11,341 nt of DNA, from the NCBI GenBank assembly GCA_031283385.1, contig JAITBW010000072.1, positions 1 through 11,341 on the forward strand, written 5' to 3'. The position numbers were made by a program, and so were the translations under genes. This stretch comes from Nitrososphaerota archaeon (lineage in GTDB: Archaea > Thermoproteota > Bathyarchaeia > Bathyarchaeales > Bathycorpusculaceae). Shown here piece after piece: positions 1 to 6,154 of the stretch. Every line of letters begins with the position of its first letter. The stretch's first letter is position 1. The notes under the pieces were generated by a model that was not told where the DNA came from, made no database searches, and saw only the letters and a list, made by a program, of their open reading frames with translations.

Positions 1-45
1 GAATTCAGAATCTTTTAACTCCAAAGCTTTTTCATATTTCCCCAT
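1..45 (-). CDS. Possible N-terminal fragment of a divergent gene, cut by the window edge
   Basis: Read on the minus strand, an ATG at 45-43 opens a frame that stays open to position 1 and encodes MGKYEKALELKDSEF. An in-frame ATG lies three codons upstream (54-52), but a GTGAT ribosome-binding-like stretch about 9 bases before the ATG at 45 favours the shorter start. Only 15 residues are visible, so no family can be assigned; the peptide is charged and probably helical. If real, the gene is divergent from alba and shares the roughly 260-base region between them. The sequence cannot exclude a chance open frame. Confidence 0.3.
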   Translation of the reverse strand, partial: MGKYEKALELKDSEF

Positions 46-303
46 AATACACATATCACTACTAACTTTAACACAACAGAAGATTAAAAACATTTAATTA
101 CCGAACAGGTCTAATGTAATAAAATCTTTTCCAGACTACGGTTCTATATCCTGTTTTTAACATAGAAAACCCGATTTGGGATTAAATATTTTTCAGTAAA
201 TTTATAAGGGAAGTTAATGAATTATTAAACTGGTAATGTTCTGCCGCGCATCAGAGCGCAAAGTAGTAACGTTACACAAATAAGATGTAAAGGGTAAAAC
301 AAT
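46..303. other. Intergenic region upstream of alba
   Basis: No gene is seen here. It is AT-rich and holds an interrupted dyad, TTCTAT at 142-147 with ATAGAA at 162-167 (14-base loop), a 10-base palindrome GTAACGTTAC at 266-275 close to the alba start, and the probable alba TATA box at 201-207. If the minus-strand fragment at 1-45 is a gene, this is a divergent promoter region. Confidence 0.5.
201..207 (+). promoter_or_regulatory. Probable TATA box of alba
   Basis: TTTATAA, followed by AGGG, is the best archaeal TATA-like match upstream of alba. A start about 25 bases downstream would fall near 230 and give a leader of about 70 bases that includes the palindrome at 266-275 and a weak AAGGG ribosome binding site at 290-294. 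The call rests on motif and spacing only. Confidence 0.4.
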
Positions 304-594
304 ATGACCGAAAATGCAGACGTAATCTTCGTCGGAAATAAACCTCCAATGAGCTATGTACTAGCCATCATAACGAGCCTCTCAACAGGCAACCTCAAAG
401 AAATCACTTTGAAAGCGCGTGGTCAAGCAATCACTACAGCTGTTGACGTAGCTGAAATTGCAAGAAATCGTTTTGTTAAAGACCTCAAAGTGAGCAAGAT
501 TGCCATAGGTACAGCTGAGATGCCACCAAGAGAAGACGAAAACAAGTCCAGAATGGTTTCCACGATGGAGATCACCTTAAGCAAAAAAGCATAA
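304..594 (+). CDS. albA: DNA/RNA-binding chromatin protein Alba
   Basis: Alba is a small, abundant, dimeric archaeal protein that coats DNA and also binds RNA. The 96-residue product has the normal family length. Visible signatures are VGNKPPMSYV at 10-19, the KARG basic turn at 37-40, the helix ending in EIARNRF at 51-57, and the C-terminal beta-hairpin with RMVSTMEITLSKK at 83-95. Against the Sulfolobus Sso10b sequence as I remember it, the acetylated Lys16 corresponds to Asn12 here, while the neighbouring Lys is kept as Lys13. The start is the first ATG, with a weak AAGGG about 9 bases before it. It appears to be monocistronic: a T-rich stretch follows, and more than 300 bases separate it from serS. 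Confidence 0.95.
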   Translation: MTENADVIFVGNKPPMSYVLAIITSLSTGNLKEITLKARGQAITTAVDVAEIARNRFVKDLKVSKIAIGTAEMPPREDENKSRMVSTMEITLSKKA

Positions 595-635
595 GGCGCA
601 AAATCGTTAAAACCATAAAAAAATAATCAACCAAC

Positions 636-649
636 TTCTTTTATTTTTT
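636..649 (+). terminator. T-tract terminator after alba
   Basis: TTCTTTTATTTTTT lies about 40 bases after the alba stop. Archaeal RNA polymerase commonly terminates at such U-runs without a strong hairpin, and none is seen here. Confidence 0.5.
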
Positions 650-676
650 AAACACAATTTCCTCACAAAATTTCTG

Positions 677-692
677 TGAAACAATTGTTTCA
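677..692. promoter_or_regulatory. Perfect 16-bp dyad TGAAACAATTGTTTCA, possible operator
   Basis: TGAAACAATTGTTTCA equals its own reverse complement. It lies between the alba terminator and the serS promoter candidate. The half-site TGAAAC/GTTTCA recurs as a second dyad upstream of ftr (6155-6168), and both are flanked by GTG on the left and T on the right. A dimeric regulator would bind such a site; none can be named. Confidence 0.4.
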
Positions 693-818
693 TTAAACCC
701 TCTGATAAATCCATACTTAAAAACTGTGCTTGCTACGGGAGTTTTGTCTCAAAAGAGCCTTTAGCTGTAAATGCCCTCGTCATTATATTCTAAACACGGC
801 AAACCTTGTTCTTTTTCA

Positions 819-825
819 TATAAAT
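819..825 (+). promoter_or_regulatory. Probable TATA box of the serS-rps3ae operon
   Basis: TATAAAT is preceded by a T-rich stretch. A transcription start near 846-850 would leave a leader of about 75 bases before the ATG at 924. The call rests on motif and spacing only. Confidence 0.35.
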
Positions 826-923
826 GTGCAGTTTTTCGTCTCTGAGGTTGATTGCGTGGCTAGTTTGAATCGTAAGGTTAAAATGTATAGAGGGTCTGTA
901 TGAGATTTATCCGTGTGAACTTT

Positions 924-2213
924 ATGCTAGATATCAAGCTTATTCGTGAAAATCCCGATGTTGTAAGAGCAAACTTGGAGAAGAGAGGCAATCCAGAAAA
1001 TTTGGTTATGCTCGATGAACTTGTTGTTCTTGATAAGCAATGGCGACTAAATCTTACGCGTCTTAATGATTTACGTCGTGCTCGCAATTTGGTCACAGTT
1101 GAAATCGCCAAACTTAAAAAAACTGGTCAAGATGCACAAACTCAATTTGAAAAAGCCAAAGAAATTGATGTTCAAATAACCTCAATTGAAAAACAAGTTA
1201 CCCAAGAAGAAGAAAGAGAGCGAAATTTACTCTTATGTTTACCAAATATGCTTGATCCAACTGTGCCTCTAGGTGAAGACGAATGTGGTAATGTACAAGT
1301 GAAAACTTGGGGTACAATTCCAACATTTAATTTTCAAATAAAAAATCATATAGACTTAGCTACTGAGCTTGGTCTAGTTGACATGGAACGTGCTAGTAAA
1401 GTTAGCGGTGCACGGTTTTTCTTTTTGAAAAACCAGTTAGCACTTCTGGATTTAGCTCTGATGAGTTTTGCAATGACTGAACTGAGCAAGAAAGGCTATG
1501 TTGCTATCGAGCCACCATATATGCTAAATAAAACGGCTTATGAAGGCGTAACGGCACTTGCAGACTTTGCTGATGTGCTCTATAAAATTGAAGGCGAAGA
1601 TCTCTATATGATAGCTACTAGTGAGCATCCAATGGCTGCTATGTATATGAATGAGGTTTTAAAGGAGCAGGATTTGCCTCTTAAGCTTGCGGGTTTAAGT
1701 CCTTGTTTTCGTAAGGAGGCTGGTGCGCATGGTAAGGATACGCGTGGTATTTTTCGTACGCGGCAATTTAATAAGGTTGAGCAATTTATTTTTTGTAAGC
1801 CTGAAGATTCTGTTAGGTTTCATGAGGAGTTGTTGGCTAATGCTGAGGAGTTGTTGCAGAAATTAGAGTTGCCTTATCGTGTTGTTAATGTATGTACTGG
1901 AGATATTGGTGCTGTTGCTGCTAAAAAATATGATATTGAAGTTTGGATGCCCGCGCAGAATGGTTATCGGGAGGTTGTTAGTTGTAGTAACTGTGCTGAT
2001 TATCAGGCGAGGCGTTTAGGTATTCGTTATCGTGAAAAAGAGGGTGCACCGCCCAAGGGGTTCTTGCATACGCTTAATTCTACTGCTATTGCTACGGGGA
2101 GGACGATTGTTGCCTTACTTGAGAATAACCAAAATGAAGATGGTTCAATAAATGTGCCTAAAGTGCTTAGAAAATACGTGAACGATTTTGAGAAAATAGA
2201 TAAAAAACTCTAA
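924..2213 (+). CDS. serS: Seryl-tRNA synthetase
   Basis: This class II synthetase charges tRNA(Ser) with serine in the cytoplasm. I place the start at ATG 924, giving 429 residues, because the family begins MLDIKLIREN and GTGTGA lies 5 bases upstream. The in-frame ATG at 900 would add eight atypical residues, though it also has an AGAGGG before it. Residues 1-110 form the helical, charged tRNA-binding arm. The catalytic core shows the serine-binding TSEHP at 232-236, motif 2 with CFRKEAGAHGKDTRG at 261-275, and motif 3 with STAIATGRT and the ATP-contacting Arg393. It is the ordinary SerRS, not the rare methanogen-specific type. rps3ae follows after 48 bases, so the two are probably cotranscribed. 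Base composition changes sharply inside the gene around 1650-2100. Confidence 0.97.
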   Translation: MLDIKLIRENPDVVRANLEKRGNPENLVMLDELVVLDKQWRLNLTRLNDLRRARNLVTVEIAKLKKTGQDAQTQFEKAKEIDVQITSIEKQVTQEEERERNLLLCLPNMLDPTVPLGEDECGNVQVKTWGTIPTFNFQIKNHIDLATELGLVDMERASKVSGARFFFLKNQLALLDLALMSFAMTELSKKGYVAIEPPYMLNKTAYEGVTALADFADVLYKIEGEDLYMIATSEHPMAAMYMNEVLKEQDLPLKLAGLSPCFRKEAGAHGKDTRGIFRTRQFNKVEQFIFCKPEDSVRFHEELLANAEELLQKLELPYRVVNVCTGDIGAVAAKKYDIEVWMPAQNGYREVVSCSNCADYQARRLGIRYREKEGAPPKGFLHTLNSTAIATGRTIVALLENNQNEDGSINVPKVLRKYVNDFEKIDKKL

Positions 2214-2250
2214 ACCCTTTTATATTGCTCTGAGAATGTTGTGGAAGTTC

Positions 2251-2255
2251 GGAGG
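2251..2255 (+). promoter_or_regulatory. Ribosome binding site fixing a TTG start for rps3ae
   Basis: GGAGG stands 6 bases before TTG 2262. The upstream in-frame GTG at 2241 would place this site inside the coding region and has no site of its own, so TTG 2262 is the better start. Confidence 0.75.
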
Positions 2256-2261
2256 ATTACC

Positions 2262-3023
2262 TTGTCTTCAAAATCTTCAAAAGCAAAACATATACGTGAT
2301 AAATGGCGAAGTAAGTCATGGTACAATGTAGTGGCACCGTCATTCTTTGGTAACGTAGATTTAGGTGCTGTTCCAGCAGAGACAACTGACCAGTTAATTG
2401 GTAGAGTTGTTGAAGCCACTCTGTATGATATTACAGGTGATTTTTCTCATCACTATTTAAAACTGTTTTTCCAAATAAGCGCGATGGATGGTAAAACAGC
2501 TAGAACCTTATTCAAGGGACATGAGTATTCACGTGATTTCTTGCGCAGTCTAGTTAGACGAAGAACAACAAAAGTGGATGGTCTATTTAATTTAACAACT
2601 AGAGATGGTTTTAAACTGAGAATAGCTGTTTCAGTTTTAACGCTCTCTCGTATAAAGACTTCCCAAGAAAAAATCATGCGCAATATTATGATAAAAATTA
2701 TCAAAGAAAAAGCGTCTGTTCTTACCATGGATCAATTTGTTCAAGAAATGGTTCTAGGTAAAATTGCTTCTGATATCTATAATGAGTCAAAGCAAGTTGC
2801 GCCGTTGCGTCATGTTGGTATACGCAAATCAAAGCTTATCAATGCCCCTGCAAACGTTTCAGAGATTGTATTAGCTGCTAGCACACCAATGGTTGAAGAG
2901 ATCATGGAAGAGGACGAAATTGAGGGCGTTACAGAAGTTGAGCAGACTGTGGAAGTTGAGCAGGCTGCGGAAGTCGATGATTCCGTTGAACAAACAGTTG
3001 TTGAAGAAGTAACAGAAGAATAA
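2262..3023 (+). CDS. rps3ae: Small-subunit ribosomal protein eS1 (S3Ae)
   Basis: eS1 is a component of the archaeal/eukaryal 30S/40S subunit platform near the mRNA exit. The product is 253 residues from the TTG start. The N-terminus has the family signature IRDKWRSKSWYNVVAP (11-26), followed by LIGRVVEATLYDITGDFSHHYLKL (split here as LIGRVVEATLYD at 45-56 and ITGDFSHHYLKL at 57-68) and the basic RRRTTKVDGL at 99-108. The core ends with PLRHVGIRKSKL at 181-192. After that comes a C-terminal extension of about 55 residues; its last 43 residues carry 19 Asp/Glu and no Lys or Arg, and include a short EVEQ repeat. I do not recall such a tail in archaeal eS1. It sits 48 bases after serS and is followed by a strong T-tract, so it probably ends that operon. 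Confidence 0.95.
   Translation: MSSKSSKAKHIRDKWRSKSWYNVVAPSFFGNVDLGAVPAETTDQLIGRVVEATLYDITGDFSHHYLKLFFQISAMDGKTARTLFKGHEYSRDFLRSLVRRRTTKVDGLFNLTTRDGFKLRIAVSVLTLSRIKTSQEKIMRNIMIKIIKEKASVLTMDQFVQEMVLGKIASDIYNESKQVAPLRHVGIRKSKLINAPANVSEIVLAASTPMVEEIMEEDEIEGVTEVEQTVEVEQAAEVDDSVEQTVVEEVTEE
2934..2980 (+). repeat. 18-bp periodic repeat in the eS1 tail
   Basis: GAAGTTGAGCAG occurs exactly at 2934-2945 and 2952-2963, and a diverged copy (GAAGTCGAT) starts at 2970, giving an 18-base period that encodes EVEQxx. It probably arose by replication slippage. Confidence 0.6.
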
Positions 3024-3027
3024 TCTG

Positions 3028-3062
3028 TTTCTTTTTTTGTTTTATTTCTTTTTTATTTTTTT
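3028..3062 (+). terminator. T-tract terminator after rps3ae
   Basis: Three runs of six or seven T (3032-3038, 3049-3054 and 3056-3062) lie 5 to 40 bases after the stop codon. This is the strongest terminator-like sequence in the window and separates the translation operon from moaE. Confidence 0.7.
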
Positions 3063-3068
3063 AAATAG
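3061..3068 (+). promoter_or_regulatory. Possible TATA box of the moaE-cofD operon
   Basis: TTAAATAG lies about 50 bases before the moaE ATG, so a start near 3090 would give a short leader containing the GAGGTG ribosome binding site at 3103-3108. It overlaps the preceding T-tract, which weakens the call. Confidence 0.25.
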
Positions 3069-3113
3069 TCTTAAATGGTGCTGTGTTAACCTTGTTGTTT
3101 TAGAGGTGTAGTT

Positions 3114-3578
3114 ATGGTTGATCGTGTTGGTGTTCATGAAAAGGGCTCGATTAATGTTAATGATATAATTGAGAGTATTAAGTGTCGGGAGGATTTTAGT
3201 AGTGTGGGGGCTATTGGTTTGTTTATTGGTGTGGTGAGAGGTGAGACTTCTGAGGGTGGTGTGAAGGTAGAGAAGCTTTCTTTGGAGGCATATGAGGAGA
3301 AAGCTGATGAGGTTTTAGGTAGTATTTGTGATGATTTGTCTCATAAGTCTGGTGTTGTTGATGTGCAGATTCATCATTTGGTAGGTGATTTTAATGTTGG
3401 TGATGATCTAGTTTATGTTGCTGTTGCTGGTTCTCATCGTGAGCAGGTGTTTTCTGTGTTGCGTGAGGCGGTTGAGCGTTATAAGTGTGAGGTGCCGATT
3501 TTTAAAAAGGAGTATGTTGTTGGTGAGTGTGGTAGGTCTGAGTCTTGGGTTTCAGAGAAGCGTTTTCATGATTTGTAG
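3114..3578 (+). CDS. moaE: Molybdopterin synthase catalytic subunit MoaE
   Basis: MoaE, with thiocarboxylated MoaD, converts cyclic pyranopterin monophosphate to molybdopterin, the ligand of Mo and W enzymes. The 154-residue product has the normal length and family order: GAIGLFIGVVRG at 32-43 with Arg42, LSLEAYEEKADEVL at 55-68, VGDFNVGDDLVYVAVAGSHRE at 90-110 (written GDFNVGDD at 91-98, then SHRE at 107-110), and VPIFKKEY at 127-134, which carries the active-site lysine region. Where many members have a His-Arg-x-Gly strand, this one reads HHLVG (87-91). The start is supported by GAGGTG 5 bases before ATG. Its stop overlaps the ribosome binding site of cofD, so the two are translationally linked. 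No MoaD is visible. The coding strand is very C-poor. Confidence 0.9.
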   Translation: MVDRVGVHEKGSINVNDIIESIKCREDFSSVGAIGLFIGVVRGETSEGGVKVEKLSLEAYEEKADEVLGSICDDLSHKSGVVDVQIHHLVGDFNVGDDLVYVAVAGSHREQVFSVLREAVERYKCEVPIFKKEYVVGECGRSESWVSEKRFHDL

Positions 3579-3581
3579 GTG
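3577..3581 (+). promoter_or_regulatory. Ribosome binding site deciding a TTG start for cofD
   Basis: AGGTG overlaps the moaE stop codon (3576-3578) and stands 8 bases before TTG 3590. The alternative GTG at 3581 overlaps this site and has none upstream. An ATG at 3586 is in another frame. Confidence 0.6.
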
Positions 3582-3589
3582 TGGTATGT

Positions 3590-4507
3590 TTGATTACGGC
3601 TTTGGCGGGTGGTGTGGGTGCAGCTCGGTTTTTAACGGGTTTAATTCAGTTTGTTGAGCAGGAGGATTTGACGGTTGTTGTAAATACTGGTGATGATGTT
3701 GAGCTTTTTGGTTTGCATGTTTCGCCTGATGTTGATATTGTAACTTATACTCTTGCTGGTATTGTTAATGATGTAGTTGGTTGGGGTGTTAGGGGTGATT
3801 CTTTTGGATGTTTGGGCATGCTTAAGCGGTTTGGTGAAGTTGATTGGTTTAATCTTGGTGATAGAGATTTTGCTGCGAGTATTTTGCGTACAAAATTGTT
3901 GAGGGCTGGTTTTTCTTTGTCGCAGGTGTCTGCTAAGATAAGCTCTGATTTGGGTCTTAAGGTAAAGATTTTGCCTATGACGGATGGTAAATTTTCTACG
4001 TATGTGCGGACGTCTGAGGGTGTTGTGCATTTTGAGGAGTACTTGGTTAAGCGGGCGGCGCAGGATGAGGTGTTAGGTGTTAATTTTGTTGGTATGGACA
4101 TGGTTAGGCCTGCTGTGGGTGTTGTTGAGTCTATTTTGTCTTCTGAGCGTGTAATTCTCTGTCCTAGTAATCCTATTGTAAGTATAGGCGCGATTCTTTC
4201 TGTTCCGGGTATACGTGAGTCTCTGCGAGAAACTGCGGCTAGAAAAGTGGCTATCAGTCCTATTATTGCGGGTGCTCCTGTTAAGGGTCCTGCTGCAAAG
4301 CTTCTTCATGGTTTAGGTGTTGAGGTTTCGGCTTTTGGTGTTGCAAAGTTGTATGCTGATTTTTTGGATGTTTTTGTTATTGACTCTTTGGATGTGGCTG
4401 AGAAGGGTCGCATTGAACAGTTAGGTCTGCAAGTGGTTGTTGCTGATACTTTAATGAAGGATTTGCCAACTAAAGCGGCGTTAGCTAAAGTTGTGCTTGA
4501 CGCATAA
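3590..4507 (+). CDS. cofD: 2-phospho-L-lactate transferase (F420 biosynthesis)
   Basis: CofD transfers the phospholactyl moiety (or its phosphoenolpyruvyl equivalent) from a guanosine-diphosphate-linked donor to the deazaflavin Fo, forming the F420 backbone. From TTG 3590 the product has 305 residues, usual for the family, and begins MITALAGGVGAARFL, the expected N-terminus. Other conserved stretches are VNTGDD at 31-36, LGDRDFA at 89-95, KILPMTD at 126-132, CPSNPIVSIG at 191-200 and ISPIIAGAPVKGPA at 222-235. All appear intact. GTG 3581 is an alternative start adding three residues. It is the second gene of the moaE-cofD operon and is followed at once by seven T. Together with ftr it indicates F420-dependent C1 metabolism. 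Confidence 0.94.
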   Translation: MITALAGGVGAARFLTGLIQFVEQEDLTVVVNTGDDVELFGLHVSPDVDIVTYTLAGIVNDVVGWGVRGDSFGCLGMLKRFGEVDWFNLGDRDFAASILRTKLLRAGFSLSQVSAKISSDLGLKVKILPMTDGKFSTYVRTSEGVVHFEEYLVKRAAQDEVLGVNFVGMDMVRPAVGVVESILSSERVILCPSNPIVSIGAILSVPGIRESLRETAARKVAISPIIAGAPVKGPAAKLLHGLGVEVSAFGVAKLYADFLDVFVIDSLDVAEKGRIEQLGLQVVVADTLMKDLPTKAALAKVVLDA

Positions 4508-4514
4508 TTTTTTT
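4508..4514 (+). terminator. T7 run after cofD
   Basis: Seven T directly follow the cofD stop codon, consistent with archaeal U-run termination. No hairpin is needed or evident. Confidence 0.5.
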
Positions 4515-4764
4515 GTTAAGATATAATTATGTCGTGGTGTTTGTTGTTGTTTTGGGTGTTTATTTGTTTGTTTTGTTGATGCTTTTGTATACCGCCTCGC
4601 CGACTGCGTTTGTTCACGTTTTTAGCATGTCTATTTTTCCATTATGCCCTTTCCTGTTTCTAAGTCTTTATTGATTTGCACTTTTTCACTGTATGTGTTG
4701 TTTAATAAGCACGAAAATCTTTTCATAATGAATTATATATTAATATTATCTATAACTTTTTTAA

Positions 4765-4774
4765 TTATAAAATA
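4765..4774 (+). promoter_or_regulatory. Possible TATA box of the radical SAM gene
   Basis: TTATAAAATA would direct a start near 4795, giving a leader of about 100 bases that includes the hairpins at 4851-4875. TATATA-like sequence at 4734-4742 is an alternative. Confidence 0.35.
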
Positions 4775-4850
4775 GAGTTCTGAAAAATGTGTTGTTTACT
4801 GCTGTCACATCTTAAATTAATTGACAACCTATGTTTCTCTGAATTGAGTT

Positions 4851-4875
4851 AGCCAAAAGGCTTTAAGAAAAGCCT
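4851..4875 (+). promoter_or_regulatory. Two mutually exclusive leader hairpins
   Basis: AGGCTTT (4858-4864), loop AAGA, and AAAGCCT (4869-4875) form a perfect 7-bp stem. The same GGCT can instead pair with AGCC at 4851-4854 across an AAAA loop. The element ends 23 bases before the proposed start codon of the radical SAM gene, where such a switch could control translation or elongation. No ligand or known riboswitch class is recognised. Confidence 0.4.
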
Positions 4876-4898
4876 CAATACTTACCATGTGAAATATT

Positions 4899-5924
4899 TT
4901 GTCAACACACGCAGCCATGCTATACACACAAAAAACTGGAAAAACAGTAGAATGCTGTTTATGCGCAAGACGCTGCTCCATTAAAGACGGCTCCACCGGA
5001 TTTTGTTCAATTCGCAAAAACCAAGACGGCACATTATACACCACAAACTATGGCAAATCTGTCGCTTTCGGAGTTGACCCCATAGGCAAAAAGCCCCTTC
5101 TACACTTTAACCCCGGCGCATCCGTAGCATCCCTTGCAGCTGCAGGATGTAATTTTCATTGCCAATTCTGTGACAACTGGCTTATAAGCCAAGAAACAAA
5201 AGCAACAGAAAACTTTTTGCCGCCTGAAGAAATCATAAGATTAGCAAAAGAAGCAAATTGCCAAGGGATAAGTTACACTTACACGGAACCTACAATTTTT
5301 ATGGAATATGCATATGACACCGCAAAACTAGCTCATAAAGCAGGCCTCTTTAACACGTTTGTAACTAACGGATATATGACCCATGAAGCGATAAGCACAA
5401 TTTCACCCTATATTGACGCCGTAACCGTAGATTTTAAAGCGGCGGGGGATCCTGATTTTTATAAAAATTTTTCTGCAGTACCTGATGTGAAACCAATTTT
5501 TGAAGCTTTAAAATGGCTCAAACTTACCGACGTTCATATCGAAATAACAAATCTTGTTATACCAAAAATAGGCAACTCTATGCACCAAATAAAATATCTA
5601 TCAAAATGGATCAACGACTATTTAGGACCAAATACACCCTTTCATCTGCTACGTTTTCACCCTGACTACAAAATGAATACCCTGCCAGTCACCTCAATAG
5701 AAGATATGGAAAATGCTTACCTTACAGCCAAGAGCGAAGGGTTACTATTTACTTATCTTGGAAACGTGTCTGACCACGTAGCAGAAAATACGTATTGCCC
5801 CGCATGCAGTGAACAGGTAATACATCGAAACGGTTTTGAAATTACTAACTGGAATCTAACCGCTGATATGCACTGCCAATTCTGTGATAACCACTTACCT
5901 ATAAAAGGTAAGTACTATCCTTAA
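4899..5924 (+). CDS. amrS: AmmeMemoRadiSam-type radical SAM enzyme (AmrS-like)
   Basis: The 341-residue protein resembles AmrS, a pyruvate-formate-lyase-activating-enzyme relative of the three-part AmmeMemoRadiSam set, whose reaction I cannot state from sequence. The N-terminal part has a cysteine cluster (CCLCARRC at 19-26, C36) and DPIGKKPLLHFNPG at 60-73. The 4Fe-4S/SAM site is CNFHCQFC at 84-91 (CxxxCxxC). It is followed by YTEPTIF, NGYMT and the long strand/helix region with FHLLRFHPDYKM. A C-terminal knuckle has CPAC and CQFC. The TTG start has TGTGA 6 bases upstream; ATG 4917 is the alternative. No Memo or AMMECR1 gene is adjacent. Codon third positions are A/C-rich, opposite to cofD and ftr on the same strand, which suggests transfer or rearrangement. 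Confidence 0.85.
   Translation: MSTHAAMLYTQKTGKTVECCLCARRCSIKDGSTGFCSIRKNQDGTLYTTNYGKSVAFGVDPIGKKPLLHFNPGASVASLAAAGCNFHCQFCDNWLISQETKATENFLPPEEIIRLAKEANCQGISYTYTEPTIFMEYAYDTAKLAHKAGLFNTFVTNGYMTHEAISTISPYIDAVTVDFKAAGDPDFYKNFSAVPDVKPIFEALKWLKLTDVHIEITNLVIPKIGNSMHQIKYLSKWINDYLGPNTPFHLLRFHPDYKMNTLPVTSIEDMENAYLTAKSEGLLFTYLGNVSDHVAENTYCPACSEQVIHRNGFEITNWNLTADMHCQFCDNHLPIKGKYYP
5157..5177 (+). repeat. Copy 1 of an intragenic repeat encoding HCQFCDN
   Basis: This 21-base stretch spans the Fe-S motif (residues 87-93) and matches 19 of 21 bases at 5871-5891 in the C-terminal knuckle of the same protein; the central 14 bases, TGCCAATTCTGTGA, are identical. Confidence 0.6.
5871..5891 (+). repeat. Copy 2 of an intragenic repeat encoding HCQFCDN
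   Basis: Second copy of the 21-base stretch (residues 325-331), with two differences from 5157-5177. The encoded seven residues are identical in the two copies. Confidence 0.6.
5893..5913 (+). other. Hairpin at the 3' end of the radical SAM gene
   Basis: ACTTACC (5893-5899) and GGTAAGT (5907-5913) form a perfect 7-bp stem with a 7-base loop, overlapping the last codons and ending 8 bases before the stop. TTAATTTT follows. It may help define the transcript end or protect it from decay. Confidence 0.4.
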
Positions 5925-5985
5925 TTTTAAGACTAACGACGCAGTTTGTTCTCAGTAAGTGTTACATTAGAATATTTAATTTAAA

Positions 5986-6042
5986 GTGAAATTGGTATAT
6001 CCACATAATAATGTTGTGCGTAACTGGCATACACAGTTTCAC
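5986..6042. other. Imperfect long stem, candidate structured RNA or regulator site
   Basis: GTGAAATTG (5986-5994) pairs fully with CAGTTTCAC (6034-6042), allowing one U-G pair. After one bulged base the stem continues with GTAT (5995-5998) and ATAC (6029-6032), giving 13 pairs. Inside, CACA (6002-6005) can pair with TGTG (6015-6018). The outer arms also carry the GTGAAA/TTTCAC half-site seen in the dyads at 677 and 6155. Confidence 0.4.
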
Positions 6043-6154
6043 CTTAGACTGTTTTTAAGTACGGTTTAAATCACAAGAACGAAACATTTCCTATGTTGGT
6101 GTTCTACATGTCTCTAAGAAGGTGTTTGCTTATTTTTTTGTAAAGTTGCTTGTG

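Larger units (their letters stand above)
595..923. other. Intergenic region between alba and serS
   Basis: No gene is supported. Contents in order: the alba terminator (636-649), a perfect dyad (677-692), a weak stem TTTTG/CAAAA (742-746 with 750-754), a TATA-like box (819-825), and the serS ribosome binding region. I looked for tRNA T-arms and C/D-box guide RNA motifs on both strands and found no convincing set. Confidence 0.5.
4508..4898. other. Intergenic region between cofD and the radical SAM gene
   Basis: No gene is supported across about 390 bases. The first 75 bases continue the G+T-rich composition of cofD. A GC-rich island (about 4591-4609, ACCGCCTCGCCGACTGCG) stands out in the AT-rich surroundings. 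Then an AT-rich block (4719-4775) holds TATA-like sequences, and the last 50 bases form alternative hairpins just before the next gene. A 16-codon frame starting at 4529 (MSWCLLLF...) is judged fortuitous. Confidence 0.5.

Noticed and set aside
1..6. GAATTC (EcoRI site) at the exact window start, possibly a cloning junction
   Set aside because: One six-base site proves nothing, and no vector sequence is visible.
595..899. Search for a C/D-box guide RNA or tRNA in the alba-serS spacer
   Set aside because: Partial box-like strings occur, but no ordered C, D', C', D set and no cloverleaf could be drawn on either strand.
900..923. Eight-residue N-terminal extension of SerRS from ATG 900
   Set aside because: The family starts at MLDIKL, and GTGTGA precedes ATG 924. 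The AGAGGG before 900 keeps the alternative possible.
3641..4309. Three open frames on the minus strand opposite cofD
   Set aside because: Shadows of cofD caused by its skewed third positions. cofD has every family motif, and the shadow products resemble nothing.
4529..4579. 16-codon frame MSWCLLLF... after cofD
   Set aside because: It is very short, lies in G+T-rich spacer, has no ribosome binding site, and its composition is explained by the skew.
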